From Mycobacterium parascrofulaceum ATCC BAA-614 (GTDB lineage Bacteria > Actinomycetota > Actinomycetes > Mycobacteriales > Mycobacteriaceae), in contig NZ_GG770554.1 in the NCBI RefSeq assembly GCF_000164135.1, positions 1,078,441 to 1,142,440 on the forward strand: DNA of 64,000 bases. The letters are read 5' to 3'. This document shows, one piece after another, positions 10,042 to 20,200 of the stretch. The notes under the pieces were generated by a model. That model searched no databases and was not told the origin of the DNA. It worked only from the letters and a program-made list of their open reading frames with translations. How positions within the stretch are numbered: position 1 is the first letter of the stretch; each line of letters begins with the position of its first letter. A program made the position numbers and the translations under genes.

Positions 10042-11201
10042 GCGGCGACGAGCGGGTCAAGGCGTTCCATGTCCCCGACCTCGGCGAGGGGTTACAGGAA
10101 GTGACGGTGACGCGCTGGAACGTCGCCGCGGGGGACGACGTCGAACTCAACCAGGTGTTGTGCTCGGTGGAGACCGCCAAGGCGGAGGTGGAGTTGCCCA
10201 GCCCGTATGCGGGCCGGATCGTCGAAACACACGGCGCCGAAGGCGACGTGCTCGCGGTCGGCGCGGTGCTGGTGCGCATCGACACCGCGTCGGCGAACGG
10301 GGAGACCCCTGCGATGGGCGGGGTGGTCCCCACCCTGGTCGGCTATGGCGCGGACGCGGGCATCGATGCCAGCCGGCGGTCCGGGCGGCCACGTGCCGCC
10401 CCTCCGGTGCGGAAACTGGCCAAGGAGCTGATGGTCGACTTGCGCTCGGTCCAGCGCGATCCCGACGGCATCATCACCCGCGCGGACGTGCTGGCGGCGG
10501 CGGACCGGAACGGGGCCGACGTTCGACCGGTCCGTGGCGTGCAGGCGCGGATGGCCGAGAAGATGACTCTGTCGCACCGCGAGATCCCGGCAGCCACAGT
10601 GAGCGTCGCGGTCGAGTGCACCGAACTGCTGCGGCTGGCCGACCGCGCGTCGACGGAACCGAGGATCACGCCGTTCGTCCTGACCATGCGGCTGATGCTG
10701 ATCGCCCTGCGCCACAACGAGATTCTGAACTCGACATGGGCCGACTCGCCCGACGGGCCGCGGGTTCGGGTCGAGCATCGGGTGCATCTGGGGTTCGGAG
10801 TGGCCACCACCCGGGGGCTGCTGGTCCCGGTGATCACCGACGCGCACCTGAAGACCACCCGCGAACTGGCAAGTCGCACGGCGGAATTGATCGCCGGCGC
10901 GCGCGGGGGAACGCTGACGCCGGGGGAGTTGCGCGGATCCACGTTCACCGTGTCCAACTTCGGGGCGCTGGGCGCCGACGACGGCGTACCGGTCATCAAC
11001 CATCCCGAAGCGGCCATCCTGGGGATGGGGGCCATCAAGCCGCGCCCGATGGCCGTCGGCGATCAGGTCGTGGTCCGCCCGACGATGACGCTGACGTGCG
11101 TGTTCGACCACCGCGTCGCCGACGGTGCCCAGGCTGCCGGGTTCGTCACCGAACTGAGGGACTTGGTCGAGTCGCCCGTGAACGCGGTGCTCGACCTCTA
11201 A
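10038..11201 (+). CDS. bkdC: Branched-chain 2-oxo acid dehydrogenase E2 (dihydrolipoyl acyltransferase)
   Basis: This 387-residue E2 has one N-terminal lipoyl domain with the lipoylated lysine K48 in VETAKAEVE, a peripheral subunit-binding region ([14 protein letters not shown]), and a C-terminal catalytic domain ending in the active-site motif DHRVADG. The ATG at 10038 overlaps the bkdB stop. No E3 gene follows, so the shared dihydrolipoamide dehydrogenase must be encoded elsewhere. The next gene converges 5 bases away. Confidence 0.93.
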   Translation: MSGDERVKAFHVPDLGEGLQEVTVTRWNVAAGDDVELNQVLCSVETAKAEVELPSPYAGRIVETHGAEGDVLAVGAVLVRIDTASANGETPAMGGVVPTLVGYGADAGIDASRRSGRPRAAPPVRKLAKELMVDLRSVQRDPDGIITRADVLAAADRNGADVRPVRGVQARMAEKMTLSHREIPAATVSVAVECTELLRLADRASTEPRITPFVLTMRLMLIALRHNEILNSTWADSPDGPRVRVEHRVHLGFGVATTRGLLVPVITDAHLKTTRELASRTAELIAGARGGTLTPGELRGSTFTVSNFGALGADDGVPVINHPEAAILGMGAIKPRPMAVGDQVVVRPTMTLTCVFDHRVADGAQAAGFVTELRDLVESPVNAVLDL

Positions 11202-11206
11202 CGGGC

Positions 11207-11497
11207 TCAGCTGTGCGGCGGTACGGGGCACCAGAACAGGCCGCAGTTGAAATTGGGCTGGTGAAACGGAGGCGGCGGCGGGTACGGAGGCGGGTTGTCG
11301 GTATCCCAGCACTGATTCCAGTACTTGTTCTCTCCCCAGGCCGGGTTCCACGGCTGGTTCGGGCACCAATGCACCTGGGGCGCGGGTCCGGGCTGGGCGT
11401 GGGCGGTGCCCGCGACCACAGCGAATCCGGCCGTGGCGAGGCCGCCGGAGAGGAGAGCGCCGGCGACGACGCGGGTAAGGGTGTGGGTGATCGGCAC
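11207..11497 (-). CDS. Small secreted Trp/Cys/Pro-rich protein
   Basis: This 96-residue protein has a clear Sec signal peptide with a hydrophobic stretch at residues about 10-29 and a TAHA cleavage site near residue 34. The mature part of about 62 residues has four cysteines, six tryptophans in short W-containing turns and a polyproline run near its centre. The GTG start is supported by AAAGGA about 9 bases upstream. Function is unknown; paired cysteines suggest a disulfide-stabilised extracellular mini-protein. Similar small secreted proteins occur in mycobacteria. Confidence 0.75.
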   Translation of the reverse strand: MPITHTLTRVVAGALLSGGLATAGFAVVAGTAHAQPGPAPQVHWCPNQPWNPAWGENKYWNQCWDTDNPPPYPPPPPFHQPNFNCGLFWCPVPPHS

Positions 11498-11599
11498 GCG
11501 GTATGTCCTTTGTTCATGCGCCAGGTCGGCTGGCGTCTTCGCAGCAAGCAGACAACGTTCGCTCGGCTACCGATCCCAACCTGCTAGCCCATGATGGCA

Positions 11600-12370
11600 C
11601 TACCGGCGTTGCGCCGCAGCCAGTCGCTGAGCAAACTCCGGTGACTGGATGGAATACGCCTGCGGCCCCAGCTCGGTGCGCATGGCGAAGGCGTGTTGCT
11701 CGTGATCCAGCGACCCCGGGCTGGCGGTGGCGCGCATGGTGGCTTTGGTCGCCAGCACGACCTCGCGGGGCGCGGCCGCGGGCCCGGCGGCCAGCTCCAT
11801 CGCCGCGGCAACCGGGTCGTCGGCGACCGAGAGCACCACGCCGTGGCGCACGGCGGAGTCGGCGTCGAAACGCATACCGAACAGCAGGGCCGCGCGGGCG
11901 ACCTGCGGCCCCACCGCCCGCTGCAGCATCCATGTCGCACCCCCACCGGGATGCAGCCCCAGCTTCTGGAACCGGGCGTCGAACAACGCTGCCGGCCCGG
12001 CGATGCGCACGTCGGCCGCCAGGGCGAGGTTCAGGCCCGCGCCGACGGCCGCGCCGTTGACCGCGGCGATGGTGGGTAGGCGGCAAGCGCCGACCGCCAT
12101 GAAGCCGTCGTAGAGCTGCTGCAGGCCCGTCTCGGCTTTGTCGCCGCCCGCGGCGCCGAGCGCGCTGAGGTCCGCGCCCGCGCAAAACGCCCTGCCCGCG
12201 CCGGTGATCACCACGGCGTGGACGTCGGGATCGGCCTCGGCCCGTTCGACGGCGGCCCGCAGGCGCGCCGACATGTCGGCGGTCACCGCGTTGCGCCGGT
12301 CGGGGTCGTTGACGGTGATGAGGGCGATGCGGTTGTCGACGGTGAAGAGGACGGGGTCGGATCGGGCCAT
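11600..12370 (-). CDS. echA14: Crotonase-family protein, EchA14-like
   Basis: This 256-residue crotonase-fold protein has the length of M. tuberculosis EchA14. The oxyanion-hole segments CAGADLSAL and [16 protein letters not shown] are present. Aligned by eye to rat enoyl-CoA hydratase, catalytic Glu144 corresponds to Asn (GLNLAL) and Glu164 to Phe (DARFQKLG), so classical hydration is doubtful. The start is set by GGAGG 6 bases before the ATG; the longer upstream frame is not family-like. It precedes the small secreted gene on the same strand. Confidence 0.85.
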   Translation of the reverse strand: MARSDPVLFTVDNRIALITVNDPDRRNAVTADMSARLRAAVERAEADPDVHAVVITGAGRAFCAGADLSALGAAGGDKAETGLQQLYDGFMAVGACRLPTIAAVNGAAVGAGLNLALAADVRIAGPAALFDARFQKLGLHPGGGATWMLQRAVGPQVARAALLFGMRFDADSAVRHGVVLSVADDPVAAAMELAAGPAAAPREVVLATKATMRATASPGSLDHEQHAFAMRTELGPQAYSIQSPEFAQRLAAAQRR

Positions 12371-12888
12371 CGGGCACCTCCGCGGCTTGGGGTTTGGGGT
12401 CCGGGCGACGCACGATGGATGGGCCGTGGCCCGGGACTCCGGGGCACGGTAAGGGTACTGCTCGGCACGCTCGCCGACGGTGGCCGGTGTGAGCCGGACG
12501 ACGCGAATTTCGCCCAGTCGGCACCAGCAAGCCCTGCCCGGCACGAAAACATCGCGCGGGGCGGCGTCGAAAAACAGCGCGGCGCGTTGCCGGGCGGGCC
12601 CCGCGACACTCGCCCCGGTGCCGCGTACGAATTGCCTTCATATTGCGGCGGTCCGGATCGGGGATTTGCTTGGGCCGCAGATGCGAACGCCATTGGGGTC
12701 ACGCCGGCATTTCCAAAGAATGGCTGTGCAAACGCGAATACGTTTGCGCTCGGGTGCTCCGGGCGACAACCCGTGCTGGGTCCGGGCGAATTACGCGAAT
12801 GTATTCATTGCGGTGGCGCCGCATCGCTTCGGTCCGCACCGTGCAAGGGAATCGTCCCGCGTAAATCCGCGGCCTCGGCCCAGCTGTT
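12371..12888. other. 518-bp intergenic stretch without a supported gene
   Basis: It separates echA14 from the next minus-strand gene. Its right part is less GC-rich than the surroundings. Short open frames on both strands have no recognisable domain or convincing ribosome site. It presumably holds the echA14 promoter, but no clear -10/-35 pair was seen. Confidence 0.5.
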
Positions 12889-13305
12889 TTACCCGACCTC
12901 GGGTTTTGCCAATTTCTTCGCCAGTTGATCGAGCGCGGCCTGGCGACGCTTTACCGCGCACGCCCGCTGGTCCCGCTGCGTCCCCTGGATCAGGGTGCTG
13001 GGCAACGTTTCGCAGCGCAACCGGGTGTTCGCGTAGTGGATTGCGGCGTCGATCATTTCGATGTAGCGCTCCGCCTCATCGAGGGCGCACGTGCCCTCGA
13101 TGCGCTGGACCTCGTCCCAACAGGGATAGGAGGAGTACCTGGCATCCAGCCGTTGCTGCGATACCTGCAGACCGAAGTAGCCCCGCCAGTCCCGGCTTAG
13201 CCAGCCCCGAGTCTTGACCTCAACTTTGATCCTATTTCCTAAGCCGGCGACGAACTTTGGTTCGCCAACTCGCACTACCGGCTGCCAGTCGTCCGACGTC
13301 ATCAT
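12889..13305 (-). CDS. Hypothetical protein, unrecognised, lower-GC orphan
   Basis: This 138-residue soluble-looking protein begins MMTSDDWQPVVRVGEPKF, has a strand-rich N-half (RIKVEVKTRGW) and a helical C-half rich in Arg, Gln and Ala ending KKLAKPEVG. The ATG has a GAGGGGTGG stretch upstream. No domain was recognised. Base composition is more AT-rich than in neighbouring core genes, which suggests later acquisition. The varied residue composition supports a real gene over a shadow frame. Confidence 0.55.
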   Translation of the reverse strand: MMTSDDWQPVVRVGEPKFVAGLGNRIKVEVKTRGWLSRDWRGYFGLQVSQQRLDARYSSYPCWDEVQRIEGTCALDEAERYIEMIDAAIHYANTRLRCETLPSTLIQGTQRDQRACAVKRRQAALDQLAKKLAKPEVG

Positions 13306-13374
13306 CGACCACCCCTCGAATAGAGACGCCCTAAGTCATGATCCCCCTGCTGGCGTCATCTGCTCGCACGACAC

Positions 13375-13406
13375 GCCAATTGTTGTTCCCTACCCATCTA
13401 ATTGGC
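13375..13406. repeat. Inverted repeat GCCAATT / AATTGGC
   Basis: Perfect 7-base arms (13375-13381 and 13400-13406) are separated by 18 bases in the 305-bp gap between the orphan gene (leftward) and the DJ-1 family gene (rightward). It could be an operator for either divergent gene or a weak hairpin. Nothing else was recognised in 13306-13610. Confidence 0.4.
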
Positions 13407-13610
13407 AAACTCCGGGCGACGGCCGCCATCGCAGCGCCTGTTAAGAGCCATTTGCGCCGCGGGTCTTCGTTGCGCGCATGGCCTGGTGTGGCGGCTCGCA
13501 TCGGTGTCGTTTTGGCGATTTCGCATCCCGGCCCACGGTGTTGCAAACCGGCCACGGGATGGGTGACGCTGGGCGGGTCGATTCGGTGTGGACGGACGAG
13601 GGGGAGCGCG

Positions 13611-14303
13611 ATGGCGAAGGTTCTGTTCGTGGTGACCGGCGCAAGTTACTGGACGCTCAAGGACGGCACGAGACACCCGACCGGCTACTGGGCCGAGGAG
13701 TTCGCGGCCCCGTACCGCGAGCTCACCACCGCCGGTCATCAAATCGTGGTGGCCACGCCGAAAGGCGTTGTCCCGCATGTGGATGTGATGAGCCTACGCC
13801 CGTCGATGGCCGGTGGTGAGGAGGTCGCCCGGGAGCTGGAGGAAATCCTGCGCTCCGCCGAGGAATTGCGCCGCCCGATCGAGTTGGCCAACGCCCGTCT
13901 CGAGGACTACGACGCCGTCTACTACCCGGGCGGGCACGGCCCGATGGAGGACCTGTGGCAAGACGCGGACTCGGGCCGGCTGCTGGCCGCGGCGCTCGCG
14001 TCCGGCAAGCCGCTGGCCATCGTCTGCCACGCGCCCGTCGCCATGATGGCGACGCGGCACAACGGGGCGTCGCCCTTCGCCGGCTACCGGGTCACGGCGT
14101 TCACCAACGACGAAGAGGACGCCGTCGGCCTGCGGGAGAGGGCCCGGTGGACCGCCGAGGACGAGCTCGTGAAGATGGGCGTCGACTTCTCCCGCGGCGA
14201 GATGTGGCGGCCCTACACGGTGAAAGACCGCAACCTCTTCACCGGCCAGAACCCCGCCTCCGCCGGGCCGCTGGCGAAAGAGTTCATGACGGAACTCGGT
14301 TAA
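13611..14303 (+). CDS. DJ-1/PfpI family protein (Hsp31-like)
   Basis: This 230-residue class I glutamine-amidotransferase-like protein has its nucleophile-elbow cysteine at C139 in IVCHAPVAMM, preceded by YYPGGHGPMEDLW, a layout typical of Hsp31-type proteins. Such proteins are glutathione-independent glyoxalases or chaperones. The start at MAKVLFVV is supported by a GAGGGGGAG stretch upstream; an in-frame upstream extension from 13338 is not family-like. The following ATP-grasp gene starts 102 bases downstream on the same strand. Confidence 0.87.
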   Translation: MAKVLFVVTGASYWTLKDGTRHPTGYWAEEFAAPYRELTTAGHQIVVATPKGVVPHVDVMSLRPSMAGGEEVARELEEILRSAEELRRPIELANARLEDYDAVYYPGGHGPMEDLWQDADSGRLLAAALASGKPLAIVCHAPVAMMATRHNGASPFAGYRVTAFTNDEEDAVGLRERARWTAEDELVKMGVDFSRGEMWRPYTVKDRNLFTGQNPASAGPLAKEFMTELG

Positions 14304-14404
14304 CGCATCACCGCGTGGCCATCGCGGGTCCACACTTGGGGAATGAACGTATGTGAATTGACCGCAGGCACGCCGATCGCGGCGTCGACGTCAGCGCGGA
14401 CGGC

Positions 14405-15883
14405 GTGATCGCGCCCGCCGGCGGGCCCGCGCCGGCGCGCCGCGTGCTGAACGGCCTCTCGGACATCCGCGCGTTCTTCCATACCAACAAAGTGCCGCTG
14501 TACTTCATCTCGCCGACCCCGTTCAACCTGCTGGGCGTCGATCGCTGGATACGAAACTTCTTCTACCTCACCTACTTCGACTCATTCGAGGGCACCCACT
14601 CGCGCGTGTTCGTGCCCCGGCGGCGCGACCGCCGTGATTTCGACTCCATGGACGAGGTGTGCAGCCACCTCCTGTCCGACCCCGAGACGCTCGAGTTCAT
14701 CGCCGGTAAAGGTCCCGGCGGCAAGTGCTGCTTTGTGATGATGAACGCAGAAATTCAGGCCCTCGCGCGACAGGCGGGCCTCGAGGTCATGCACCCGCCG
14801 ATCGAGCTGCGCGAGCGGCTGGGCTCCAAGATCGTCATGACGCGCCTGGCCGACGAGGCGGGGGTGCCCAGCGTGCCTAACACGATCGGGCGGGCCGGCT
14901 CCTACGACGAACTCGTGGCGCTCGCACAAGACGCCGGCTTGGGTGATGACCTCGTCATCTCGATCGCTTACGGCAACGCCGGCAGCGGGACGTTTTTCGT
15001 CCACGGTCAGAGTGACTGGGACAAGCACGCCGGTGACCTGGTCGGGCAGGACCTCAAGGTCATGAAGCGGATCCGCAATGTCGAGGTGTGCCTCGAGGGT
15101 GCCGTGACCCGCCACGGGACCGTGGTCGGCCCCGCGATGACCAGTCTCGTCGGCTACTCGGAGTTGACGCCGAGCCGGGGTAGCTGGTGTGGCAACGACA
15201 TCTGGCACGAGGTGCTGCCGCCCGCGCAGACCCACGCCGCGCGAGAAATGGTGACAAAGCTGGGCGACGTCATGCGCCGCGAGGGTTACCTCGGTTACTT
15301 CGAGGTGGACCTGCTGCATGACCTGGACTCCGACAAGCTCTACCTCGGCGAGGTGAATCCGCGCCTGAGCGGCGCGAGTCCGATGACGAACCTGACCACC
15401 GAGGCCTACGCCGACATGCCGCTGTTTCTTTTTCACCTCCTCGAGTACATGGACGTGGAGTACGAACTCGACATCGACGAGATCAACTCGCGCTGGGAGC
15501 GCGGCTATGGCGAGGACGAGGTCTGGGGCCAGGTGATACTCACCGAGACCTCGCCGGATATCGAGATCTTCACCGCGACGCCACGCACTGGGGTGTGGCG
15601 CCTCGACGACGACGGCCGGGTCTCCTTTTCGCGGACCGCCAACGACTGGGCCACGCTGCTCGACGGCTCCGAGGCCTTTTACATGCGGGTCGCGGCGCCC
15701 GGCGACTTGCGTTCCGAGGGCGCCCAACTCGGCGTGCTCGTCACTCGCGCACACCTGCAGACCGACGACTATCAGCTGAGCGAGCGCTGCCAGCGCTGGG
15801 TCAAGGGCATGAAGGCGAAGTTCGTCTCCACCCCCCTGACTCCCGCCGCGCCGATCGTCTCTCGGCTCGTCGCGCGCGCGTGA
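14405..15883 (+). CDS. ATP-grasp ligase, substrate unknown (biotin-carboxylase-like)
   Basis: This 492-residue protein has an ATP-grasp core. A pre-ATP-grasp-like region covers about residues 30-130. The C-terminal subdomain has the Mg-binding motif YFEVDLLHD followed by LYLGEVNPRLSGAS near residue 315. It lacks biotinyl and carboxyltransferase domains, so the frequent label biotin carboxylase is unlikely; ATP-grasp enzymes usually join a carboxylate to an amine or thiol. The GTG at 14405 is the first canonical in-frame start after a stop at 14354. Its stop overlaps the GTG of the next gene, a serine hydrolase. Confidence 0.85.
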   Translation: MIAPAGGPAPARRVLNGLSDIRAFFHTNKVPLYFISPTPFNLLGVDRWIRNFFYLTYFDSFEGTHSRVFVPRRRDRRDFDSMDEVCSHLLSDPETLEFIAGKGPGGKCCFVMMNAEIQALARQAGLEVMHPPIELRERLGSKIVMTRLADEAGVPSVPNTIGRAGSYDELVALAQDAGLGDDLVISIAYGNAGSGTFFVHGQSDWDKHAGDLVGQDLKVMKRIRNVEVCLEGAVTRHGTVVGPAMTSLVGYSELTPSRGSWCGNDIWHEVLPPAQTHAAREMVTKLGDVMRREGYLGYFEVDLLHDLDSDKLYLGEVNPRLSGASPMTNLTTEAYADMPLFLFHLLEYMDVEYELDIDEINSRWERGYGEDEVWGQVILTETSPDIEIFTATPRTGVWRLDDDGRVSFSRTANDWATLLDGSEAFYMRVAAPGDLRSEGAQLGVLVTRAHLQTDDYQLSERCQRWVKGMKAKFVSTPLTPAAPIVSRLVARA

Positions 15884-17058
15884 GCGTCCCGGCCGGCATT
15901 TCCGTGGATAACTGGCTGGCGGCGCCGTATTCGCGGTGGTCGTTCCAGCACGTCGAAGACATGGTGCCGACGGCGCTGATCCCCCGGGGGAGCGGGCCGG
16001 TCGCGGCGCTGCCCGCGGGCCCCGCGCCGGTGGCCGAGATCCGGTTGACCAACACCGACGGGGCGCCCACCACGGTTGGCGCGGTGATGGCCGCCACCGT
16101 CACCGACGGCTGGGCCGTCGCGCATCGCGGGTCGCTGGTGGCCGAGGAGTACCTCGACCACCTCAGCGCTGACCGCCGGCACCTGCTGTTCTCGGTGAGC
16201 AAGTCGCTGGTGGGCACCGTTGTCGGCGCGCTGCACGGGGCCGGCGCGATCGAGCTGGACGCGCCGGTCACTAAATACGTTCCGGCCCTGTCGAACTGCG
16301 GGTACGCCGGCGCGACGGTGCGCCACCTGCTGGACATGAGGTCCGGCATCAAGTTCTCGGAGAATTACGACGACCCGGCCGCCGAGATACACGATCTGGA
16401 CCAGGCGATGGGCTGGGCGCCCAAGAGGAGTCCGGACGCCCCCGCCACGCTGCGTGACTTCCTGCTGACCCTGCGAAAGAAGTCGGACCACGGCGGCCCG
16501 TTCGAATATCGCTCGTGTGAAACGGACGTGCTCGGCCTGGTCTGCGAGGTCGCCGGCGGCCAGCGGATGCCGGAACTGATGTCGGAACTGCTGTGGAGCC
16601 GCATCGGCGCCCGATACGACGCCACCATCGGTGTCGACGCCGCCGGCACCGGGTTTTTCGACGGCGGCGTCAACGCCTGCCTCACCGACCTGGTCCGGTT
16701 CGGCTCGCTTTTCCTGCGCGACGGCGTCTCGCTGACCGGCCGGCAGGTGCTGCCACCGGCGTGGGTCGCCGACACCCTTGCCGGCGGCCCGGACTCGCGG
16801 CAGGCGTTCGCCGCCAGCCCCGACCACGACACCGACCTGCCCGGCGGGATGTACCGCAACCAGATGTGGTTTCCCCATCCCGGCAGCAACGTGGTGTTGT
16901 GCCTGGGCATGTGCGGCCAGATGATCTACGTGAACCGCGCCGCGCAGATGGTCGCCGCCAAGGTGTCCGCGCAGCCGCATTCCCACGAGCCGCACATGCT
17001 GGACACGTTGCGGGCATTCGATGCGGTGGCGCACGAGCTGGCGGGAATCGTCGGTTAG
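15880..17058 (+). CDS. Serine hydrolase, beta-lactamase / 6-aminohexanoate-dimer hydrolase (NylB) type
   Basis: This 392-residue penicillin-recognising-fold hydrolase carries S105-V-S-K108 (SxxK) and the tyrosine motif EYRSCETD with Y210, an arrangement like NylB, which cleaves linear amides. No signal peptide is visible, so it should be cytoplasmic and is unlikely to act on peptidoglycan. The GTG start overlaps the ATP-grasp stop by 4 bases, implying coupled expression and perhaps action on the same amide-type molecule. Substrate unknown. Confidence 0.86.
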   Translation: MSVPAGISVDNWLAAPYSRWSFQHVEDMVPTALIPRGSGPVAALPAGPAPVAEIRLTNTDGAPTTVGAVMAATVTDGWAVAHRGSLVAEEYLDHLSADRRHLLFSVSKSLVGTVVGALHGAGAIELDAPVTKYVPALSNCGYAGATVRHLLDMRSGIKFSENYDDPAAEIHDLDQAMGWAPKRSPDAPATLRDFLLTLRKKSDHGGPFEYRSCETDVLGLVCEVAGGQRMPELMSELLWSRIGARYDATIGVDAAGTGFFDGGVNACLTDLVRFGSLFLRDGVSLTGRQVLPPAWVADTLAGGPDSRQAFAASPDHDTDLPGGMYRNQMWFPHPGSNVVLCLGMCGQMIYVNRAAQMVAAKVSAQPHSHEPHMLDTLRAFDAVAHELAGIVG

Positions 17059-17176
17059 CGCGAGGCCGCAAAGGGACCCTGTGGGGCATCGGCCGAAGAG
17101 GATTCGGTCGTCCGCACGGTGCCGACCGGTCGACGCTGGGTGCCGGTGACGGCGACCGCGGGCGGCAGATCACCAT

Positions 17177-17204
17177 TTGCTGGAAGTCGTCGAGCGCCTA
17201 TGCT
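17177..17204 (+). promoter_or_regulatory. Candidate promoter of the cyclase-ATPase gene
   Basis: TTGCTG at 17177-17182 and TATGCT at 17199-17204 are 16 bases apart, a reasonable housekeeping-sigma match. The predicted start of transcription near 17211 leaves a leader of about 37 bases before the ATG at 17248. It also argues against the ATG at 17200, which would lie inside the -10 box. Confidence 0.4.
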
Positions 17205-17247
17205 GATTAACCGGGGACGTCGGGGGCCGGAAGCGGCGGAGCGTCAG

Positions 17248-20200
17248 ATGACCGCAGCGACCGCGTGTTGCACGTGTGGGCGCGTGCCGCGCACTGGGGC
17301 ACGGTTCTGTGACGGCTGCGGTGCGCCCATCACACACGACGGCATCCATGCCGAGTACAAGCAGGTAACCGTCTTGTTCGCCGACGTGGTGCACTCCATG
17401 GAGATCGCGGCGGCGGTAGGGCCGGAACGGCTTCGCGAGATCATGACCGACCTCGTCGACCGCTGCTCGGCGGTGGTCAAGCGGTACGGCGGGACGGTCG
17501 ACAAGTTCACGGGTGACGGCATCATGGCGGTGTTCGGCGCACCGGCGGCGCTGGAGGACCACGCGATCCGTGCCAGCCTCGCGGCCTTGGGCGTGCAGGA
17601 GGCGGCCAAGCGGCTGGCCGTAGACATCCAAGAGCGCGACGGCGTGGGCTTCCGCCTGCGGGTGGGGCTGAACTCCGGTCAGGTGATCGCCGGTGAGATC
17701 GGTTCTGGCACAGCCGGTTACACCGCTGTGGGCGAGCAAGTCGGCATGGCCCAACGGATGGAATCCGTGGCCCCACCGGGCGGGGTGATGCTCACCGCGT
17801 CGACACGGCGACTCGTCGAGGGCGCCGCCACTCTGGGCGAAGCCGAACTGGTCCGGATCAAGGGTGCACTGGAGCCCATCCCGGCCTATCGGCTGTTGGG
17901 CATGGTGGACGGGCATCGCGCCGTCGGGCGGGGTGAGTCCAGCCTGGTCGGTCGACGCCGCGAGTTGTCCACCGTCGAGCGTTTCCTGGACCGCGCGGCC
18001 GGCGGTCACGGCGGTCTGGTGACCGTCATGGGGGAGCCCGGCATCGGGAAAAGCCGCCTGGTGCAGGAGGTCGCCGCGATCGCACGCCGCCGCGACGTGG
18101 AGGTGTTCACCTCCTTCTGCGAATCGCACGCCACGGACGTTCCATTCCGGGTCGTGGCCCGCCTGTTGCGCGCGGCCACCGGCGTCGAGGGCGTTGAGGC
18201 GGAGGCGGCCCGCGCACAGGTTCATGCCCAGGTTCGCGACGCCGACCCCGAGGACCTGGCGCTTTTCGACGACCTGCTGGGCATCGCCGATCCCGAGTTT
18301 TTCTTGCCCAAGATCGACGCCGACGCGCGGCGGCGACGGTTGACCGCCATGGTCAACAACGCATCGCTGGCGCGCCGCGCGCCCGCGCTCTACATCATCG
18401 AAGACGTCCACTGGATCGATGCGGTCAGCGAGTCGATGCTGGCCGACTTCCTCAAGGTGATCCCGCGGACGCGCTCGCTGGTGCTGGTCAGCTATCGCCC
18501 CGAATACCGCGGCACGTTGCGCCGGGTGGCCGGTGCGGAATCCATCGCCCTCACGCCCCTGAGTGATGCGGAGACCGCCACGCTGGTCGGCGAGCTGCTG
18601 GGCTCCGACCCCTCGGTGGCCGCCATCCGGCCGATCATCACCGCACGGGCGGCCGGCAACCCGTTCTTCGCCCAGGAGATCACCCGCGAGCTCGCCGAAC
18701 GGGGCGTGCTCGTCGGCGAGCGCACCAGCTACTGCTGCCACGCCGATGTGGCCGACGTGCGGGTACCGGCCACGCTGCAGGCCGCCGTCGCCGCCCGCAT
18801 CGACCGGCTACCCGTGGCGGCCAAGCGCACCCTTGCCGCCGCGGCGGTCATCGGGTCGCGCTTCGACTGCGATCTGTTGGCCAGCCTGGGCATCGACGCC
18901 AGTGTGGAGGAGCTGCTGGCCGCCCAGCTGATCGAGCAGGTGCGGTTCGCGCCGCGGGCGGAATTCGAGTTCCACCATCCGTTGACCCGGACCGTGGCCT
19001 ACGAAGCCCAACTGAAATCCGATCGCGCCGAGTCGCATCGGCGGCTGGCTGCCGCGATCGAAGCCCGCGAGCCGCAAGCGGCAGACCAGAACGCGGCGCT
19101 GATCGCCGAACATCTCCAAGCCGCCGGTGACCTGCACGACGCCTACGGCTGGCACATGCGTGCCGCGAAGTGGTTGACCAACCGTGACATCGCCGCTGCG
19201 CGCCTGAGTTGGGACCGCGCCCGGATGATCGCCGACGCTCTGCCTGCCGGTGACCCGAAAAGGGCGGCCATGCGCATCGCCCCGCGCACGATGCTGTGCG
19301 CGATCGCCTGGCGGGTGCACGAACAGGTCGCCGGTGCTCGCTTCGAGGAAATGCGGGAGTTGTGCGAAGCCGCGGGAGACAAGGCGTCACTGGCCATCGC
19401 CACCGCGGGGCTGGGACACGATTGTCTCTATCAGGGCCGGATCACCGAGGCCTCGCGGCTGGCATCCGAGGCCTGGGCCCTCCTCGAGGCGCTCGACAAT
19501 CCGGTCGTGACGGTGGGCCTCTCGCCCCTGCCGATCCGCGGCAAGACGGCCACCTCCGAATGGTCGGTGTTGCTGCGGTGGACCCAGCGGGTCATCGACC
19601 TGGCCGGCGGTGACCCGTCCTACGGCAACTTCATCATCGGATGTCCGCTGGCGAACGCCCTCGCGGTGCGGGGTATCGCCCGTTATTCGCTGGGTCTTCC
19701 CGGCTGGCGCGACGATCAGCGGCAGGCCGTGGAGATGTCCCGTCACGCCGACTCCCTGTCCTACACCGGCGTCATCGCCTACGTCTACTTCCCGGGAATC
19801 ATGAGCGGCATGCTCAGGCCCGACGACTCCGCGATGCGCGAGATCGAGGATGCCGTGCGGATCGCCGAGCGGTCCGGTGACGACGTGGCGCTGGCCTTCG
19901 CGTGCATGACGTTCAGCGTCGCGCTGCTGAACCGCCCCGTGGCCACCGACCGCGAACGCGGACAGAAGCTGCTGGACAAGGTCAGCGAGATGTACAACCG
20001 CCGGGGACAGAACGTGGGCCTGTTACCGGCCATCAACGTGTGCCGGGCGCGTGAGATGGTTCGGCGCGGGGATCGCGACGAGGCGATCCCGCTGCTGCGC
20101 GCGGCGGCCGACGAATTGCTCCGTGGCGGACGGCTGCAGGCGCTCGGCAGCGCGGCGACCGGTGTGCTGGTGGAGACCCTGCTCGACCGCGGGGCCGACG

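Noticed and set aside
17200..17247. Alternative ATG start of the cyclase-ATPase protein at 17200
   Set aside because: It falls inside the predicted -10 box and lacks a good ribosome site; ATG 17248 has GGAG at 6 bases.
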